Source: Kordia sp. TARA_039_SRF | Lineage (GTDB): Bacteria > Bacteroidota > Bacteroidia > Flavobacteriales > Flavobacteriaceae | Assembly (NCBI GenBank): GCA_006383075.2 | Contig: SMNH02000003.1 | Coordinates: 598,414-662,413 of the forward strand | Length of the DNA stretch: 64,000 bases | Reading direction: 5' to 3' | Shown: piece after piece, positions 54,082 to 62,479 of the stretch | How positions within the stretch are numbered: the first letter of the stretch is position 1 | Layout: each line of letters begins with the position of its first letter | Notes under the pieces: model-generated | Database searches by the model: none | Seen by the model: the letters and a program-made list of their open reading frames with translations, nothing else | What the model was told of the DNA's origin: nothing | Made by a program: the position numbers and the translations under genes

Positions 54082-54666
54082 ATGAGTGTAAGCACCAAGA
54101 ATTTAGAAGCGTATTTACAAAGATTTATCACAGATGATTCTTTGCACGACCAAATTTCCACGATTGTGGAAGCGTTTCAGCATTTACCGTTGAAGAAGAA
54201 CACATTTTTGGTGGAAGAAGGAAGCATTTGTCCGTATTTTTGCTTTATAGAAAGTGGTATTTTACAGCATCATATCACGATTGACGGCGAAGAGAAAACA
54301 ACCTATCTCGCATTGAAAAATTCCGCCACAGCGGCTTTAAAAAGTTTTACCCATCAAATTCCATCACGAAAAAATATCAAAGCCATTAGTGAATGTGATT
54401 TGTTTGTGATTGACCTCCATAATTTTCAAAAACTAGTACAAAATAACGCTGCTTTCCATCAGTTTTATTATAATTTAATCGAACATCAAATCTACCGAAT
54501 TGACGATTACCGCATCGATTTGTTGACCTTAACGCCTGAAGAACGCTATAAAAAACTCCTCGCTAACGAACCTAAATTATTGAAAGAAGTACCATTGCAT
54601 TATTTGGCATCTTTTTTAGGAATTTCGTCAAGACACATGAGTCGGATTCGGAAGAATGTTGTTTAG
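54082..54666 (+). CDS. Crp/Fnr-family transcriptional regulator
   Basis: A 194-residue regulator. Residues about 20-125 form a cyclic-nucleotide-binding-like beta-barrel (NTFLVEEGSICPYFCFIESG, IDGEEKTTYLALKNSATAAL). The C-terminal HTH includes PLHYLASFLGISSRHMSRIRKNV. There are no Fe-S Cys clusters as in FNR. The family in Flavobacteriia often lacks strict cNMP residues, and I see no canonical phosphate-binding RSAE here, so the effector may not be cAMP. It is divergent from the sortilin-like gene (161 bp). Confidence 0.88.
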   Translation: MSVSTKNLEAYLQRFITDDSLHDQISTIVEAFQHLPLKKNTFLVEEGSICPYFCFIESGILQHHITIDGEEKTTYLALKNSATAALKSFTHQIPSRKNIKAISECDLFVIDLHNFQKLVQNNAAFHQFYYNLIEHQIYRIDDYRIDLLTLTPEERYKKLLANEPKLLKEVPLHYLASFLGISSRHMSRIRKNVV

Positions 54667-54671
54667 GTGTT

Positions 54672-54690
54672 TACTTCGACAGGCTCAGTG
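54672..54690. repeat. REP-like short palindrome, type I (inverted copy)
   Basis: ACTTCGACAGGCTCAGTG, the reverse complement of the sequence at 3040-3058 apart from one base. It lies just after the Crp-type gene. Confidence 0.55.
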
Positions 54691-54808
54691 TAGCAGGTGT
54701 TGGGTTTTAGTCTATTTTTATATAACTACATTGGTATATTGGTACATTGACCAATTGTTTCATTAAAAAATTCCGCCATTTGGCTACTGTTTTCCTTTTT
54801 GGAATGAT

Positions 54809-54816
54809 TATTTTTG
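54809..54816 (+). promoter_or_regulatory. Candidate -7 box (TATTTTTG) of the aminopeptidase gene
   Basis: TATTTTTG matches TAnnTTTG 25 bp upstream of the ATG. A -33 TTG at the right spacing is not seen. Confidence 0.35.
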
Positions 54817-54841
54817 AGGAAATCCATTAAAAAATTACACA

Positions 54842-56134
54842 ATGAAATATCATCCTATAGACCGCAACTTATTTATTAAGAATAGAAAAAACTTTATGGC
54901 GCAGATGAAACCGAGTAGTCTGGCAGTATTTAATTCAAACGATATTTATCCGATTAGTGCTGATAGCACAATGCCGTTTGAGCAACATCGCGATATTTTC
55001 TATCTAAGTGGTGTGGATCAAGAGGAAAGTATTTTGGTATTGTTTCCTGATGCGCCTAAAGAGAAACATCGTGAGATTTTATTTTTAAAGGAAACCAACG
55101 AGCATATTGCCGTTTGGGAAGGCGAAAAATTAACGAAAGAAGCAGCGTTGGCGACTTCGGGAATTAAAACCGTGTATTGGTTGCAAGATTTGGAAAAAAT
55201 CATGTTCGAAATCATGACGCAATGCGATACAGTCTATATCAACACCAACGAACATTACCGCGCAAATGTAGAAACAGAAACACGCGAAGACCGTTTTACG
55301 AAATGGTTAAAAGACAAATATCCTGCACACAGTGTTGCGAAAAGCAATCCGATTTTACAGCGTTTGCGCTCAGTGAAAGATCCTATCGAACTCGATTTGA
55401 TGCAAAAGGCCTGCGATATTACGGAAAAAGGCTTCCGTAGATTGCTCAATTTTGTAAAACCAGGCGTTTGGGAGTTTGAGATTGAAGCTGAATTAATGCA
55501 CGAGTTTTTGCGAAATCGTTCTAAAAAGTTCGCGTACACGCCTATTGTAGCTTCTGGGAATAACGCAAATGTATTGCACTATGTAGAGAACAATCAACAA
55601 TGTAAGGATGGCGAATTGATTTTGATGGATTTTGGTGCAGAGTACGCCAATTACGCAAGCGATTTGTCACGTACGATTCCTGTTTCGGGAAGATTTACAA
55701 AACGCCAAAAAGACGTTTATAATGCGGTGAATCGTGTTAAAAAAGAGGCGACAAAAATGCTGGTTCCAGGAACGCTTTGGGCAGAATATCATGTTGAAGT
55801 TGGAAAATTAATGACTTCTGAATTGTTAGGTTTGGGATTGCTTGACAAAGCCGATGTACAAAACGAAGACCCAGATTGGCCAGCGTATAAAAAATATTTT
55901 ATGCACGGAACGTCACACCATATTGGACTTGATACGCACGATTACGGAATTTTAACCGAACCAATGACGGCAAATATGGTGTTCACCGTAGAACCTGGAA
56001 TTTACTTGCCAGATGAAGGTTTCGGAATTCGTTTGGAAGACGATGTTATGGTACAAGAAACGGGCGAACCATTTAACCTGATGCGCAATATTCCAATTGA
56101 AGCAGATGAAATTGAGGAGTTGATGAATAGTTAA
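54842..56134 (+). CDS. Aminopeptidase P family (M24B) metallopeptidase
   Basis: A 430-residue Xaa-Pro aminopeptidase-like enzyme. The N-terminal creatinase-like domain (about 1-165, with RDIFYLSGVDQEESILVLFP) is typical of PepP. In the C-terminal pita-bread fold the metal ligands are D in LMDFGAEYANYASD and SDLSRTIP, H in MHGTSHHIGLDTHD, E in TVEPGIYLP and E in IRLEDDVMVQ. It removes N-terminal residues ahead of proline from peptides in the cytoplasm; no signal peptide is seen. A strong terminator follows at 56190-56216. Confidence 0.93.
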   Translation: MKYHPIDRNLFIKNRKNFMAQMKPSSLAVFNSNDIYPISADSTMPFEQHRDIFYLSGVDQEESILVLFPDAPKEKHREILFLKETNEHIAVWEGEKLTKEAALATSGIKTVYWLQDLEKIMFEIMTQCDTVYINTNEHYRANVETETREDRFTKWLKDKYPAHSVAKSNPILQRLRSVKDPIELDLMQKACDITEKGFRRLLNFVKPGVWEFEIEAELMHEFLRNRSKKFAYTPIVASGNNANVLHYVENNQQCKDGELILMDFGAEYANYASDLSRTIPVSGRFTKRQKDVYNAVNRVKKEATKMLVPGTLWAEYHVEVGKLMTSELLGLGLLDKADVQNEDPDWPAYKKYFMHGTSHHIGLDTHDYGILTEPMTANMVFTVEPGIYLPDEGFGIRLEDDVMVQETGEPFNLMRNIPIEADEIEELMNS

Positions 56135-56189
56135 GGGATTAGTGTTTTTAATCTCTACAATACCAAAAATCAATCAAAATACAAACCCA

Positions 56190-56216
56190 AAAAGCACGCT
56201 GAATACGCGTGCTTTT
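56190..56216. terminator. Bidirectional terminator after the aminopeptidase gene
   Basis: AAAAGCACGC and GCGTGCTTTT form a perfect 10-bp stem around GAATAC-like loop. It lies between the aminopeptidase and the convergent cupredoxin gene. Confidence 0.85.
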
Positions 56217-56248
56217 CTATTGGTAATCATGAAAAAAACAATTAATAC

Positions 56249-56647
56249 CTACTTTACTGTTAAGGTATATTGAGGTGTTGGGTTGAGCGGGCAAAAATAT
56301 ACATATTCGCCTTTGGCTAACTTCACTTTGTTTGAATGTCCTGTCGTGTTATTTTTAACAACTTCCGTTACATACGCACTTTTAATATGATGCGCAGCGT
56401 CTGTTTTTCCCTTTGGTGCTAATACAAATCCGACATCGTGTCCAACATTGCTATTGGCAATTTCGAAAATGTATGTTCCTTCTGAAAGTGTCAACGATTT
56501 CTGAGTGAATTCTCCTTTGGTTTGTTCTAAAGAAACCGTTTTGACGTCATTTTTCATCATGGTTTCTTTCTTCATCATGTTGTGTTGCGCTTGCGCCGTG
56601 ATGGAAAACCCAACAAACAGCACTAAAATTGCGATAATTTTTTTCAT
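56249..56647 (-). CDS. Cupredoxin-domain exported protein
   Basis: A 132-residue secreted protein with a signal peptide (1-20, ending AQAQ). The mature part is a Met-rich stretch (HNMMKKETMMKN) that may bind copper, followed by a cupredoxin barrel with type 1 copper ligands probably His in NSNVGHDVGF, Cys in VYFCPLNPTP and a further residue near the end. The family transfers electrons or handles copper in the periplasm. A Met could replace the fourth ligand. It is convergent with the aminopeptidase. Confidence 0.85.
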   Translation of the reverse strand: MKKIIAILVLFVGFSITAQAQHNMMKKETMMKNDVKTVSLEQTKGEFTQKSLTLSEGTYIFEIANSNVGHDVGFVLAPKGKTDAAHHIKSAYVTEVVKNNTTGHSNKVKLAKGEYVYFCPLNPTPQYTLTVK

Positions 56648-56686
56648 TGTTTTGTGTTTTTAAAAGTTTGTGTATATAAATTGAAA

Positions 56687-56716
56687 GCGCACATGTCAAC
56701 TTCGCTTCATGTGCGC
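56687..56716 (-). terminator. Hairpin after the carboxymuconolactone-decarboxylase-like gene
   Basis: GCGCACATG and CATGTGCGC form a perfect 9-bp stem. On the minus strand it lies just after the stop; its T-tract is weak (TTTCAATTT). Confidence 0.65.
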
Positions 56717-56723
56717 GTGATTG

Positions 56724-57281
56724 TTACTGTGTTACGGCAAATTTTCCTGTAGCTACTACTGGAAAGTCAATTTCCGTTTCTGCAATGTGATTTACGTAAT
56801 TGGTTAAGGTGTTGGAAACCACATTCAATACAATTTCCAAAACATCACCGTCGTTATAACCTGCCACTTTTACTGCGTTGATTTCTTCGCTCGTTACGTT
56901 TCCTCTGTTTTTTGTAACGCTTTGCGCGAATTGCAATCCTGCTTGAATTTTAGCGTCGTTTGCCAATCCTTGTCTGCTAGCTTCCGTTTGCTCTTCTGTC
57001 AAACCGTTCATTTTTCCAATCGCAGTGTGCGCTGATAAACAGTAATCACAGCTATTTTCTTCAGCAATCGCCAAGGCTAATTGCTCTCTAAATTTGTTGT
57101 TGAAATTTCCGCTAGCTGCCAATTCGCCTAAGCTTAAATACGCTTTTAAAGTCGCTGGAGAGTTTCCAAATACTTTAATCAAGTTTGGAATAAATCCTAA
57201 TTTTTTCTGAACCGCGTTAAACAATTCTTTTGCTTCGCCTGTAGTTGTTTCTGGGTTTAGGGTTTCAATTCGTGTACTCAT
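56724..57281 (-). CDS. Carboxymuconolactone decarboxylase / AhpD-like protein
   Basis: A 185-residue member of the CMD/AhpD superfamily. The redox pair is visible in EENSCDYCLSAHTAIGKMNG (CxxC followed by His), the catalytic motif of alkylhydroperoxidase AhpD; a Glu in the neighbouring QLALAIAEEN is also conserved. The sequence is all-helical and cytoplasmic. It probably reduces peroxides with a thioredoxin partner, but could also act on a lactone. A short cysteine-motif peptide precedes it on the same strand, and the cupredoxin gene follows. Confidence 0.9.
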   Translation of the reverse strand: MSTRIETLNPETTTGEAKELFNAVQKKLGFIPNLIKVFGNSPATLKAYLSLGELAASGNFNNKFREQLALAIAEENSCDYCLSAHTAIGKMNGLTEEQTEASRQGLANDAKIQAGLQFAQSVTKNRGNVTSEEINAVKVAGYNDGDVLEIVLNVVSNTLTNYVNHIAETEIDFPVVATGKFAVTQ

Positions 57282-57315
57282 AATTTTTTTGTTTTAATTT
57301 TTTGTTTTTTGTGTC

Positions 57316-57335
57316 TTCCTGCGAAGGCAGGAATC
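57316..57335. repeat. REP-like short palindrome, type II
   Basis: TTCCTGCGAAGGCAGGAATC, in the 83-bp gap between the AhpD-like gene and the short Cys peptide gene. Copies at 47505 and 59085. Confidence 0.6.
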
Positions 57336-57364
57336 TTTAATCTGTTATTAATTTTTGTTTATTG

Positions 57365-57463
57365 TTATTGCTCGCTTCCGCAGATTTGACTCTCGGTAAG
57401 TTGTTCATCGTATTGTTGATAGCCCCAACAATTTGGGCAAACTGTTTCTTTTGTATGTTTCAT
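57365..57463 (-). CDS. Very short CPNCWG zinc-ribbon-like peptide (32 aa)
   Basis: ATG at 57463 gives MKHTKETVCPNCWGYQQYDE and ends SQICGSEQ (32 residues). The CPNCWG...YD motif is one I recall at the start of conserved ~60-70-residue flavobacterial proteins, so this may be a C-terminally truncated copy or a genuine short one. It has a second Cys near the end but no second CxxC. Transcribed with the AhpD-like gene, perhaps as a leader unit. Confidence 0.45.
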   Translation of the reverse strand: MKHTKETVCPNCWGYQQYDEQLTESQICGSEQ

Positions 57464-58064
57464 AATATTGTTTTTAGTGTTACTTATTTTGAACAGTACA
57501 AAGATGCGGCGGAAAGATGGCTGGAAAAATGGACAAAAGTTCCTAAGGGTTGGACTTTTTGGATTTTCTAGATGTTTTAGACTTGTTAGACACGCTTTTG
57601 GCTTTAGATTCACGTTGTTTTTTAGACGCGCTAGCGCTTTTAGAATCTAGATTGCTTTGCTCCTAGATTTTTAGATGCGCTTCACGCTTGGATGCACTTT
57701 ACTTTCTGTGAATTTTCAAATGTCAGTTCAAGTACATTTGCTATTAAATTTGTATCGAAAACTGCTTGATTAAACAAAACTGTTTCTAGTTGCAAAGTAC
57801 TTCTCGATACATTTTTCTTTCAGAAAAACACTCGAAGTGACGGCTATTTTAATGTGTAAATTTGAAAATGTACCAATGTTTTATATTTGATTCGTCTTTA
57901 TGAGCGAAAGCGAAGTAATCTGTTTATAGTTGTAGTCATATTTAATTCGAAGAAAAAATCAAACTTCTAACATTCTAAAAAGCGCCAGCGCATCTAAAAA
58001 TCTAACAGTGATAGCAAGTCTAACATTCTAGAACAAAACCTTGAATTGAGCAAATCGAAGAAGT
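57464..58064. other. Gene-free region with TCTA-rich degenerate sequence
   Basis: 601 bp without a convincing coding frame. Two parts (about 57570-57690 and 57950-58035) are rich in TCTAGA/TCTAAA and AGCGC blocks such as GACGCGCTAGCGCTTTTAG. Similar stretches occur after the NACHT flank (50240-50340), at 47526-47572 and at 60500-60535. ORFs in this region look like repeat by-products. I see no RNA gene here. Confidence 0.5.
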
Positions 58065-58910
58065 CTACTTCCTAAATTCCGCCTTAAACGAAAGTGGCGA
58101 TTTTTGCATGGCTTTGGTGAAGAAACGTGAAAAGTAAGCTGGATCGTTAAAGCCTAAGTCGAACGCAATTTCTTTGACAGATTGCTCCGAATATAGCAAC
58201 TGTCGTTTGGCTTCTAAAATGATTCTATTTTTAATAAAATCACTCGGCGTCATCGTTCCGAGTTTTTGAAAGTGTTTGCTAATGGATTTTGGCGAAATCC
58301 CCAAACGTGCTGCATACGCAGAAACTGCGTGCATTTTTCTAAAATTTTGCTCTACCAACACACTAAAATCTTTATACAGTTGGGTTTCCACAGCTTCTTT
58401 TACAACAAAATCGTCTTTCTTTAAACGCACCGAATGTATGATAAACTGCTTTAAATAACTCTGCAACATATCGTATTGTCCAGAATTGTCATTATTGAAT
58501 TCTTCTCTTAAATCTTCCAACAAAAATTGCAAGCGTTGCACATCTTTCGATTTTGGAATCACATACGGAGAATCGTACAGATTGTTAAACAACACACCAT
58601 TACAGGAAATTTCTTGGTCGTGTGTTTGAATGCAGTAAAAATCACGTTGAAACGAAAGTTTATACGCTTCTTTAATTTCTTCCGAACTTACCGTAAACAC
58701 TTGTCCTGGCGACAAAAAGAAAATGATAGTTCCATCAAAAGTATACTCTTCAAAATCGATAAAATAGGTGCCTTTTCCTTCTTTAATCCAGTAAATCGTG
58801 TACGCATCCACTTGTTCGGGCTGATTTACTACACAAGCTTTTTCAAACTGTACAACACTTAACGAAAATGTATTTTGATAGCTATACGTAGTAATATCTT
58901 GTACTGCCAT
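58065..58910 (-). CDS. AraC-family transcriptional regulator
   Basis: A 281-residue regulator; the ATG at 58910 (MAVQDITTYSYQ) is taken in place of the longer track start. The N-terminal ~140 residues are a cupin-like sensing barrel (YTIYWIKEGKGTYFIDFEEY, GTIIFFLSPGQVFTVSS). The C-terminal AraC HTH pair includes AVSAYAARLGISPKSISKHF and VKEIAFDLGFNDPAYFSRFF, with the typical SPLSFKAEFRK end. It controls an unknown target; no neighbour in the direct vicinity points to one. Family 2 repeat copy B lies just upstream. Confidence 0.9.
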   Translation of the reverse strand: MAVQDITTYSYQNTFSLSVVQFEKACVVNQPEQVDAYTIYWIKEGKGTYFIDFEEYTFDGTIIFFLSPGQVFTVSSEEIKEAYKLSFQRDFYCIQTHDQEISCNGVLFNNLYDSPYVIPKSKDVQRLQFLLEDLREEFNNDNSGQYDMLQSYLKQFIIHSVRLKKDDFVVKEAVETQLYKDFSVLVEQNFRKMHAVSAYAARLGISPKSISKHFQKLGTMTPSDFIKNRIILEAKRQLLYSEQSVKEIAFDLGFNDPAYFSRFFTKAMQKSPLSFKAEFRK

Positions 58911-58961
58911 TGTGGTGTTTTTTTTGATGATTGGAAGTTTGGTCGTAATAGATAGCAATAA

Positions 58962-59070
58962 TTTACTCGATAATCGAGATTTATGCTACTCCGACGCTTG
59001 CGTCGAAATGTTTTAATAGTTTCTACTGAATGCTTCGTGCACTTACCCCGAAGTAATTGACTTTTTTTTA
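58962..59070 (+). repeat. Dispersed intergenic repeat family 2, copy B
   Basis: Starts TTTACTCGATAATCGAGATT (21 of the first 22 bases shared with copy A at 7922) and contains TGCTTCGTG and GAAGTAATTGAC in the same order. It has a perfect CTCGATAATCGAG palindrome and a CGACGCTTGCGTCG hairpin. A type II REP-like palindrome follows. Confidence 0.65.
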
Positions 59071-59084
59071 AAACCTTTTTGTCA

Positions 59085-59104
59085 TTCCTGCGAAGGCAGG
59101 AATC
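59085..59104. repeat. REP-like short palindrome, type II
   Basis: TTCCTGCGAAGGCAGGAATC, directly downstream of repeat family 2 copy B and near the end of abiH. Confidence 0.6.
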
Positions 59105-59139
59105 CATTTAGAAACCAACAGTTTCCTAATACAACAAAA

Positions 59140-60387
59140 CTATTTCTTCTTTGGCAATTGCAATTGCGGCATCGGTTCGCATAAAGTTTTCTCTACGATT
59201 TTAGTACGCATCAATTGTTTATCATTAAAATGTCTGGAAATATTTTGAATGATTTCTGTATAATTATCATAATCTCCATTTTTATAATAATATACTTTGA
59301 TAGAACGACAATTTTCATGCTCAAAAATAGTATTTAGCAACACTCTATCCGACAAACCACACGAATGTCCCATGATAATGACTTGAAACTTTTCAGAATC
59401 AATATAACGCAACAAGTCTTTGTAATTAAGGTTTTACACATATTGAAACGATTTAAAATACCTTAAATATTCGTTATCATCCATATCTTCAATAAGCTTG
59501 TAATCTTCGTCCATTTCGTCTCCGAAGCCAAATACAATGTTATTGTTACTTACAATACCATGTATATGACTTAAAAGAACTCTTCCGCTTTTAACCACGT
59601 CTTTAATTAAACCTGATGCTAATATGTAGGAAGCCAGTGTTGGTGTATAATTAAAATTCAGGATTAAAGACATAGTCATTTTACTAAACTTAGATTTTTT
59701 TGTTTCGTCTTCTATAATTTTTTTAACATTATCTCTATCTTCCTTAAATAAGAACTCATTAAATAAGTTATGCTTATCATCTAGCATAGAAATAGGCCTA
59801 AAACAATTATAAAATCGTAACCAATCATAATTGTGAAAATTGAAATCATAAATGTTATTTACATTATTTTTTAAATATCTCTCAAGTAGCTCTTTTACTT
59901 GATAAAACTCCTCATGAAGTTTTACAACATTTCTTCTTTTTTGTCGAACTTCTAATTTTGTATCCTTACAAATGGTTTTTAATGCTTGATAATATTCATT
60001 TTCAACATCTACCCAATTTTGAATAGATTGGATTTGATTCAATTGTTTAAAAAACTGATTTTTAAATTTGAACAAAAAAATTTCATCTTTATTATTTGAT
60101 GTATTAACTCTTTTTGAAAAACTATATTCTCCAAGAATATATTCAAAAAAACTATAATTCTTTTGTAAATAACTCTTAATATTAGACTTAAAAGTTTTGA
60201 AGTTTTTGATTTTTTCTTCTTGAAAAAAATCTAGATAATCTCTATTCAAATAAACTAATTTTTCAACCAAACAATCCTGGTAATCAACCTCTAAGTCAGC
60301 CCAAAAAGCATCCATAAAATGATTGTACGATGTTGGCAATCCGTGTGCTAAATCGAATCCGTTTCCAGCGATGATGAGTTTATTCAT
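59140..60387 (-). pseudogene. AbiH-family abortive-infection gene with an in-frame stop
   Basis: Two track ORFs (59434-60387, 317 aa, and 59140-59415) lie in the same frame, split only by TAA at 59434-59436. Read through, the 415-codon frame is one AbiH-like protein. The N-terminal motif LIIAGNGFDLAHGLPTSYNH and LNFNYTPT with FGFGDEMDEDY are family marks; after the stop comes NLNYKDLLRYIDS, then IIMGHSCGLSDRVLLNTIFE, the expected C-terminal AbiH part. No frame change occurs. Either a recent nonsense mutation, a sequencing error or a readthrough stop. AbiH proteins act against phages in the abortive-infection class; the mechanism is poorly known. Confidence 0.85.
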
Positions 60388-60424
60388 TAGAGTTTGTAGT
60401 TTGTTTCAAAAGTGAATTTTAAAA

Positions 60425-60444
60425 ATATCTCGACTGCGCTCGAT
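60425..60444. repeat. REP-like short palindrome, type III
   Basis: TATCTCGACTGCGCTCGATA with near-palindromic ends. An inverted copy lies at 63961-63979. It sits between abiH and brnQ. Confidence 0.55.
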
Positions 60445-60580
60445 ATGACAACCGAAAACACAAAAAAATTGTAAGATTTTTACTTTAAAAAACAACAAAA
60501 TCCGAAAGTCTATATTCTAAAAGCGAAGCGGTCTAGACTCTTATGTCAGTTTAAAAAATACATCAAGTCAACATGACGAA

Positions 60581-61870
60581 TCATGTTTTCTTCGGCATCA
60601 ATCCAACCACTAAAAACGTAACAACTGCTGGTAAAACCCAACCAAAATCGTAAGTTCCCAACGGAATGGTTTCTCTAAAATTATTTAAAAAACTATTTTC
60701 TGGATAGAAGAAGAAAATCGCATCAAACAATCCGAAAATAAAGGTAATTGCCACCACTGCTCTAAATACCAATGGTGTTGCCATTTTTTGTGGTACTACA
60801 TTTAAGAAAATCATTGCAATGGTAATTGGATATACGAAACTAAGTACTGGAATGGCAATGACGACGATGTAATAAAAATCTAGTTGTCCGACAATAACAC
60901 CCAAAATACTTGCCATAATTGCAGTAATGACATAGGCTTTTTGTGAATTATGAAAGAGTTCTTTAAAATAATCTGCCGTTCCTGTGATGATTCCGACAGC
61001 AGTTGTAAAACATGCCAGCGCGACTAATACGCTTAAAAAAGCCGTTCCGATGTTCCCTAAAGTTGCCAAGCTGATGCCGCGAAGCAACGTTGCACGTTTC
61101 ATGTCGTTACTAGCTGCCATGTCAATATCTATTTCACCACTGAAATACGAACCGAGCAATATCAAGCCTGCATACATGATAAATAATCCCAAACCTGCTA
61201 TCCAACCCGATTTGGCAATGAGCGTTTTCTTTTCTTCAAACGAGTTGAGTCCTTTTAAATTCAAGGAAATGATAATCACACCGCCAATAACCACCGCGCC
61301 AATAGCATCAAAGGTTTGATATCCTTCTAGCAAGCCTTTAAACAAAGGAATGTCAAAATTAGAAGCTGCCGCCGCTTCATGTGGCATAAACAACCCGATT
61401 CCGATAATTAATAATAGGATGGAAACAATTAACGGTGTTAAAAACTTTCCGATAAAGTTGAGCACTTTTGAACGATTTAACGCAAAGAGCAACACCAACG
61501 AAAAGTATATACTACTAGTTACTAGTGCATTAGTCCCAAAGTTGGGAAATATGGAAATTTCATGCGTTGCTGCCGCCGTTCTCGGTGACGGAATGGCAAC
61601 GGCAATCACGTAAATGACAATGCAAAATATGGTACTAAATAACGGTGACACTTTCTTTCCAAAGTCAAACATTGAACCTTGCAATCGCGCATGCGCTAAA
61701 ATTCCAAAAATCGGAATGACAACTGCCGTAATCATAAAGCCAATAACAACCCAAAACCACTGGTCGCCCGCTTGGTATCCTAATAATGGTGGTAATAATA
61801 AGTTTCCTGCACCAAAAAACATGGAAAATAAGGCAAAAGCCGTCACAAAGAGTTCTTTATTTTTTGACAT
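60581..61870 (-). CDS. brnQ: Branched-chain amino acid transport protein, LIVCS family
   Basis: A 429-residue inner-membrane transporter with about 12 hydrophobic helices. The opening LFVTAFALFSMFFGAGNLLLPP is the LIVCS/BrnQ signature; the family imports Leu, Ile and Val with Na+ or H+. The first helix region FGAGN is typical, as are SPRTAAATHEIS and GIITGTADYFKEL. The start ATG abuts the stop of the next gene upstream (61871), so the two are translationally coupled. Confidence 0.93.
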   Translation of the reverse strand: MSKNKELFVTAFALFSMFFGAGNLLLPPLLGYQAGDQWFWVVIGFMITAVVIPIFGILAHARLQGSMFDFGKKVSPLFSTIFCIVIYVIAVAIPSPRTAAATHEISIFPNFGTNALVTSSIYFSLVLLFALNRSKVLNFIGKFLTPLIVSILLLIIGIGLFMPHEAAAASNFDIPLFKGLLEGYQTFDAIGAVVIGGVIIISLNLKGLNSFEEKKTLIAKSGWIAGLGLFIMYAGLILLGSYFSGEIDIDMAASNDMKRATLLRGISLATLGNIGTAFLSVLVALACFTTAVGIITGTADYFKELFHNSQKAYVITAIMASILGVIVGQLDFYYIVVIAIPVLSFVYPITIAMIFLNVVPQKMATPLVFRAVVAITFIFGLFDAIFFFYPENSFLNNFRETIPLGTYDFGWVLPAVVTFLVVGLMPKKT

Positions 61871-62431
61871 TTATAAGAGTTTTTTAATTCCTGCCACCAG
61901 CAAACTGACGACTACATAGAGAATTCCGAGAATGATATTGATAAATTTTACTATCGCCGTAGCATACGCCAAAGTTGCCCAATACGTCTGCGAATCGCCA
62001 TAAAATAGTTGTAGCAGGGCAAAATTTTCAACCATATCTAACAAGCCTGCAAAAACAACAGTTCCAATCAACACCGTTCCTAAACGATAGCCCAAACTTG
62101 TAGTTTCTTTCCAAATGACGCGACGTACGCGATGAATGACCAGCGTTAGTAACAATACATAGGTAATGATAAAGACATAATCGAACCACAAACTCCATTC
62201 GGCAGCTTGCATGGCTGTTTCTGTAGCGTTCCAAGTGTTGAGGATTTGCGTAGCGTTTTCAAGCGTTTTAGCCAATTCAAACGAAATAATTCCTAATGGT
62301 GAAACTTCACTTTTCAACGATTCGTCAAAGTGTACCATACAACTTCCTGCCAATAAAAAACAAGCAATCGCAAGAAATAGCAACTTCTTTTCGGAAGTGT
62401 TGGAAAGTTTTTGAAACGTTGATGATAACAT
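61871..62431 (-). CDS. Hypothetical membrane protein (186 aa)
   Basis: A 186-residue protein with about five predicted membrane helices (first near 18-36, LFLAIACFLLAGSCMV; others near 80-100, 110-130 and 150-180). It has no motif I can name; the LSSTFQKLSNTSEK N-terminus is cytosolic. Its stop codon is immediately before the brnQ ATG, indicating an operon and perhaps an accessory role. It is divergent from the alpha/beta hydrolase gene, 48 bp apart. Confidence 0.7.
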   Translation of the reverse strand: MLSSTFQKLSNTSEKKLLFLAIACFLLAGSCMVHFDESLKSEVSPLGIISFELAKTLENATQILNTWNATETAMQAAEWSLWFDYVFIITYVLLLTLVIHRVRRVIWKETTSLGYRLGTVLIGTVVFAGLLDMVENFALLQLFYGDSQTYWATLAYATAIVKFINIILGILYVVVSLLVAGIKKLL

Positions 62432-62467
62432 TTTTAGCGAATGATTTTATAGCTAACGAAAGATACA

Positions 62468-62475
62468 TATTTTTG
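62468..62475 (+). promoter_or_regulatory. -7 box (TATTTTTG) abutting an ATG
   Basis: TATTTTTG lies 4 bases before the hydrolase ATG (TATTTTTGCGACATG), the same arrangement as upstream of glyS (TATATTTGCGGCATG). Transcription would start at or beside the start codon. No clear TTG at -33. Confidence 0.5.
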
Positions 62476-62479
62476 CGAC

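Noticed and set aside
58859-59107. Minus-strand ORF of 82 aa
   Set aside because: It is repeat family 2 copy B and a REP-like palindrome read backwards, and its DYRV end resembles the other repeat ORF; overlaps the AraC gene.
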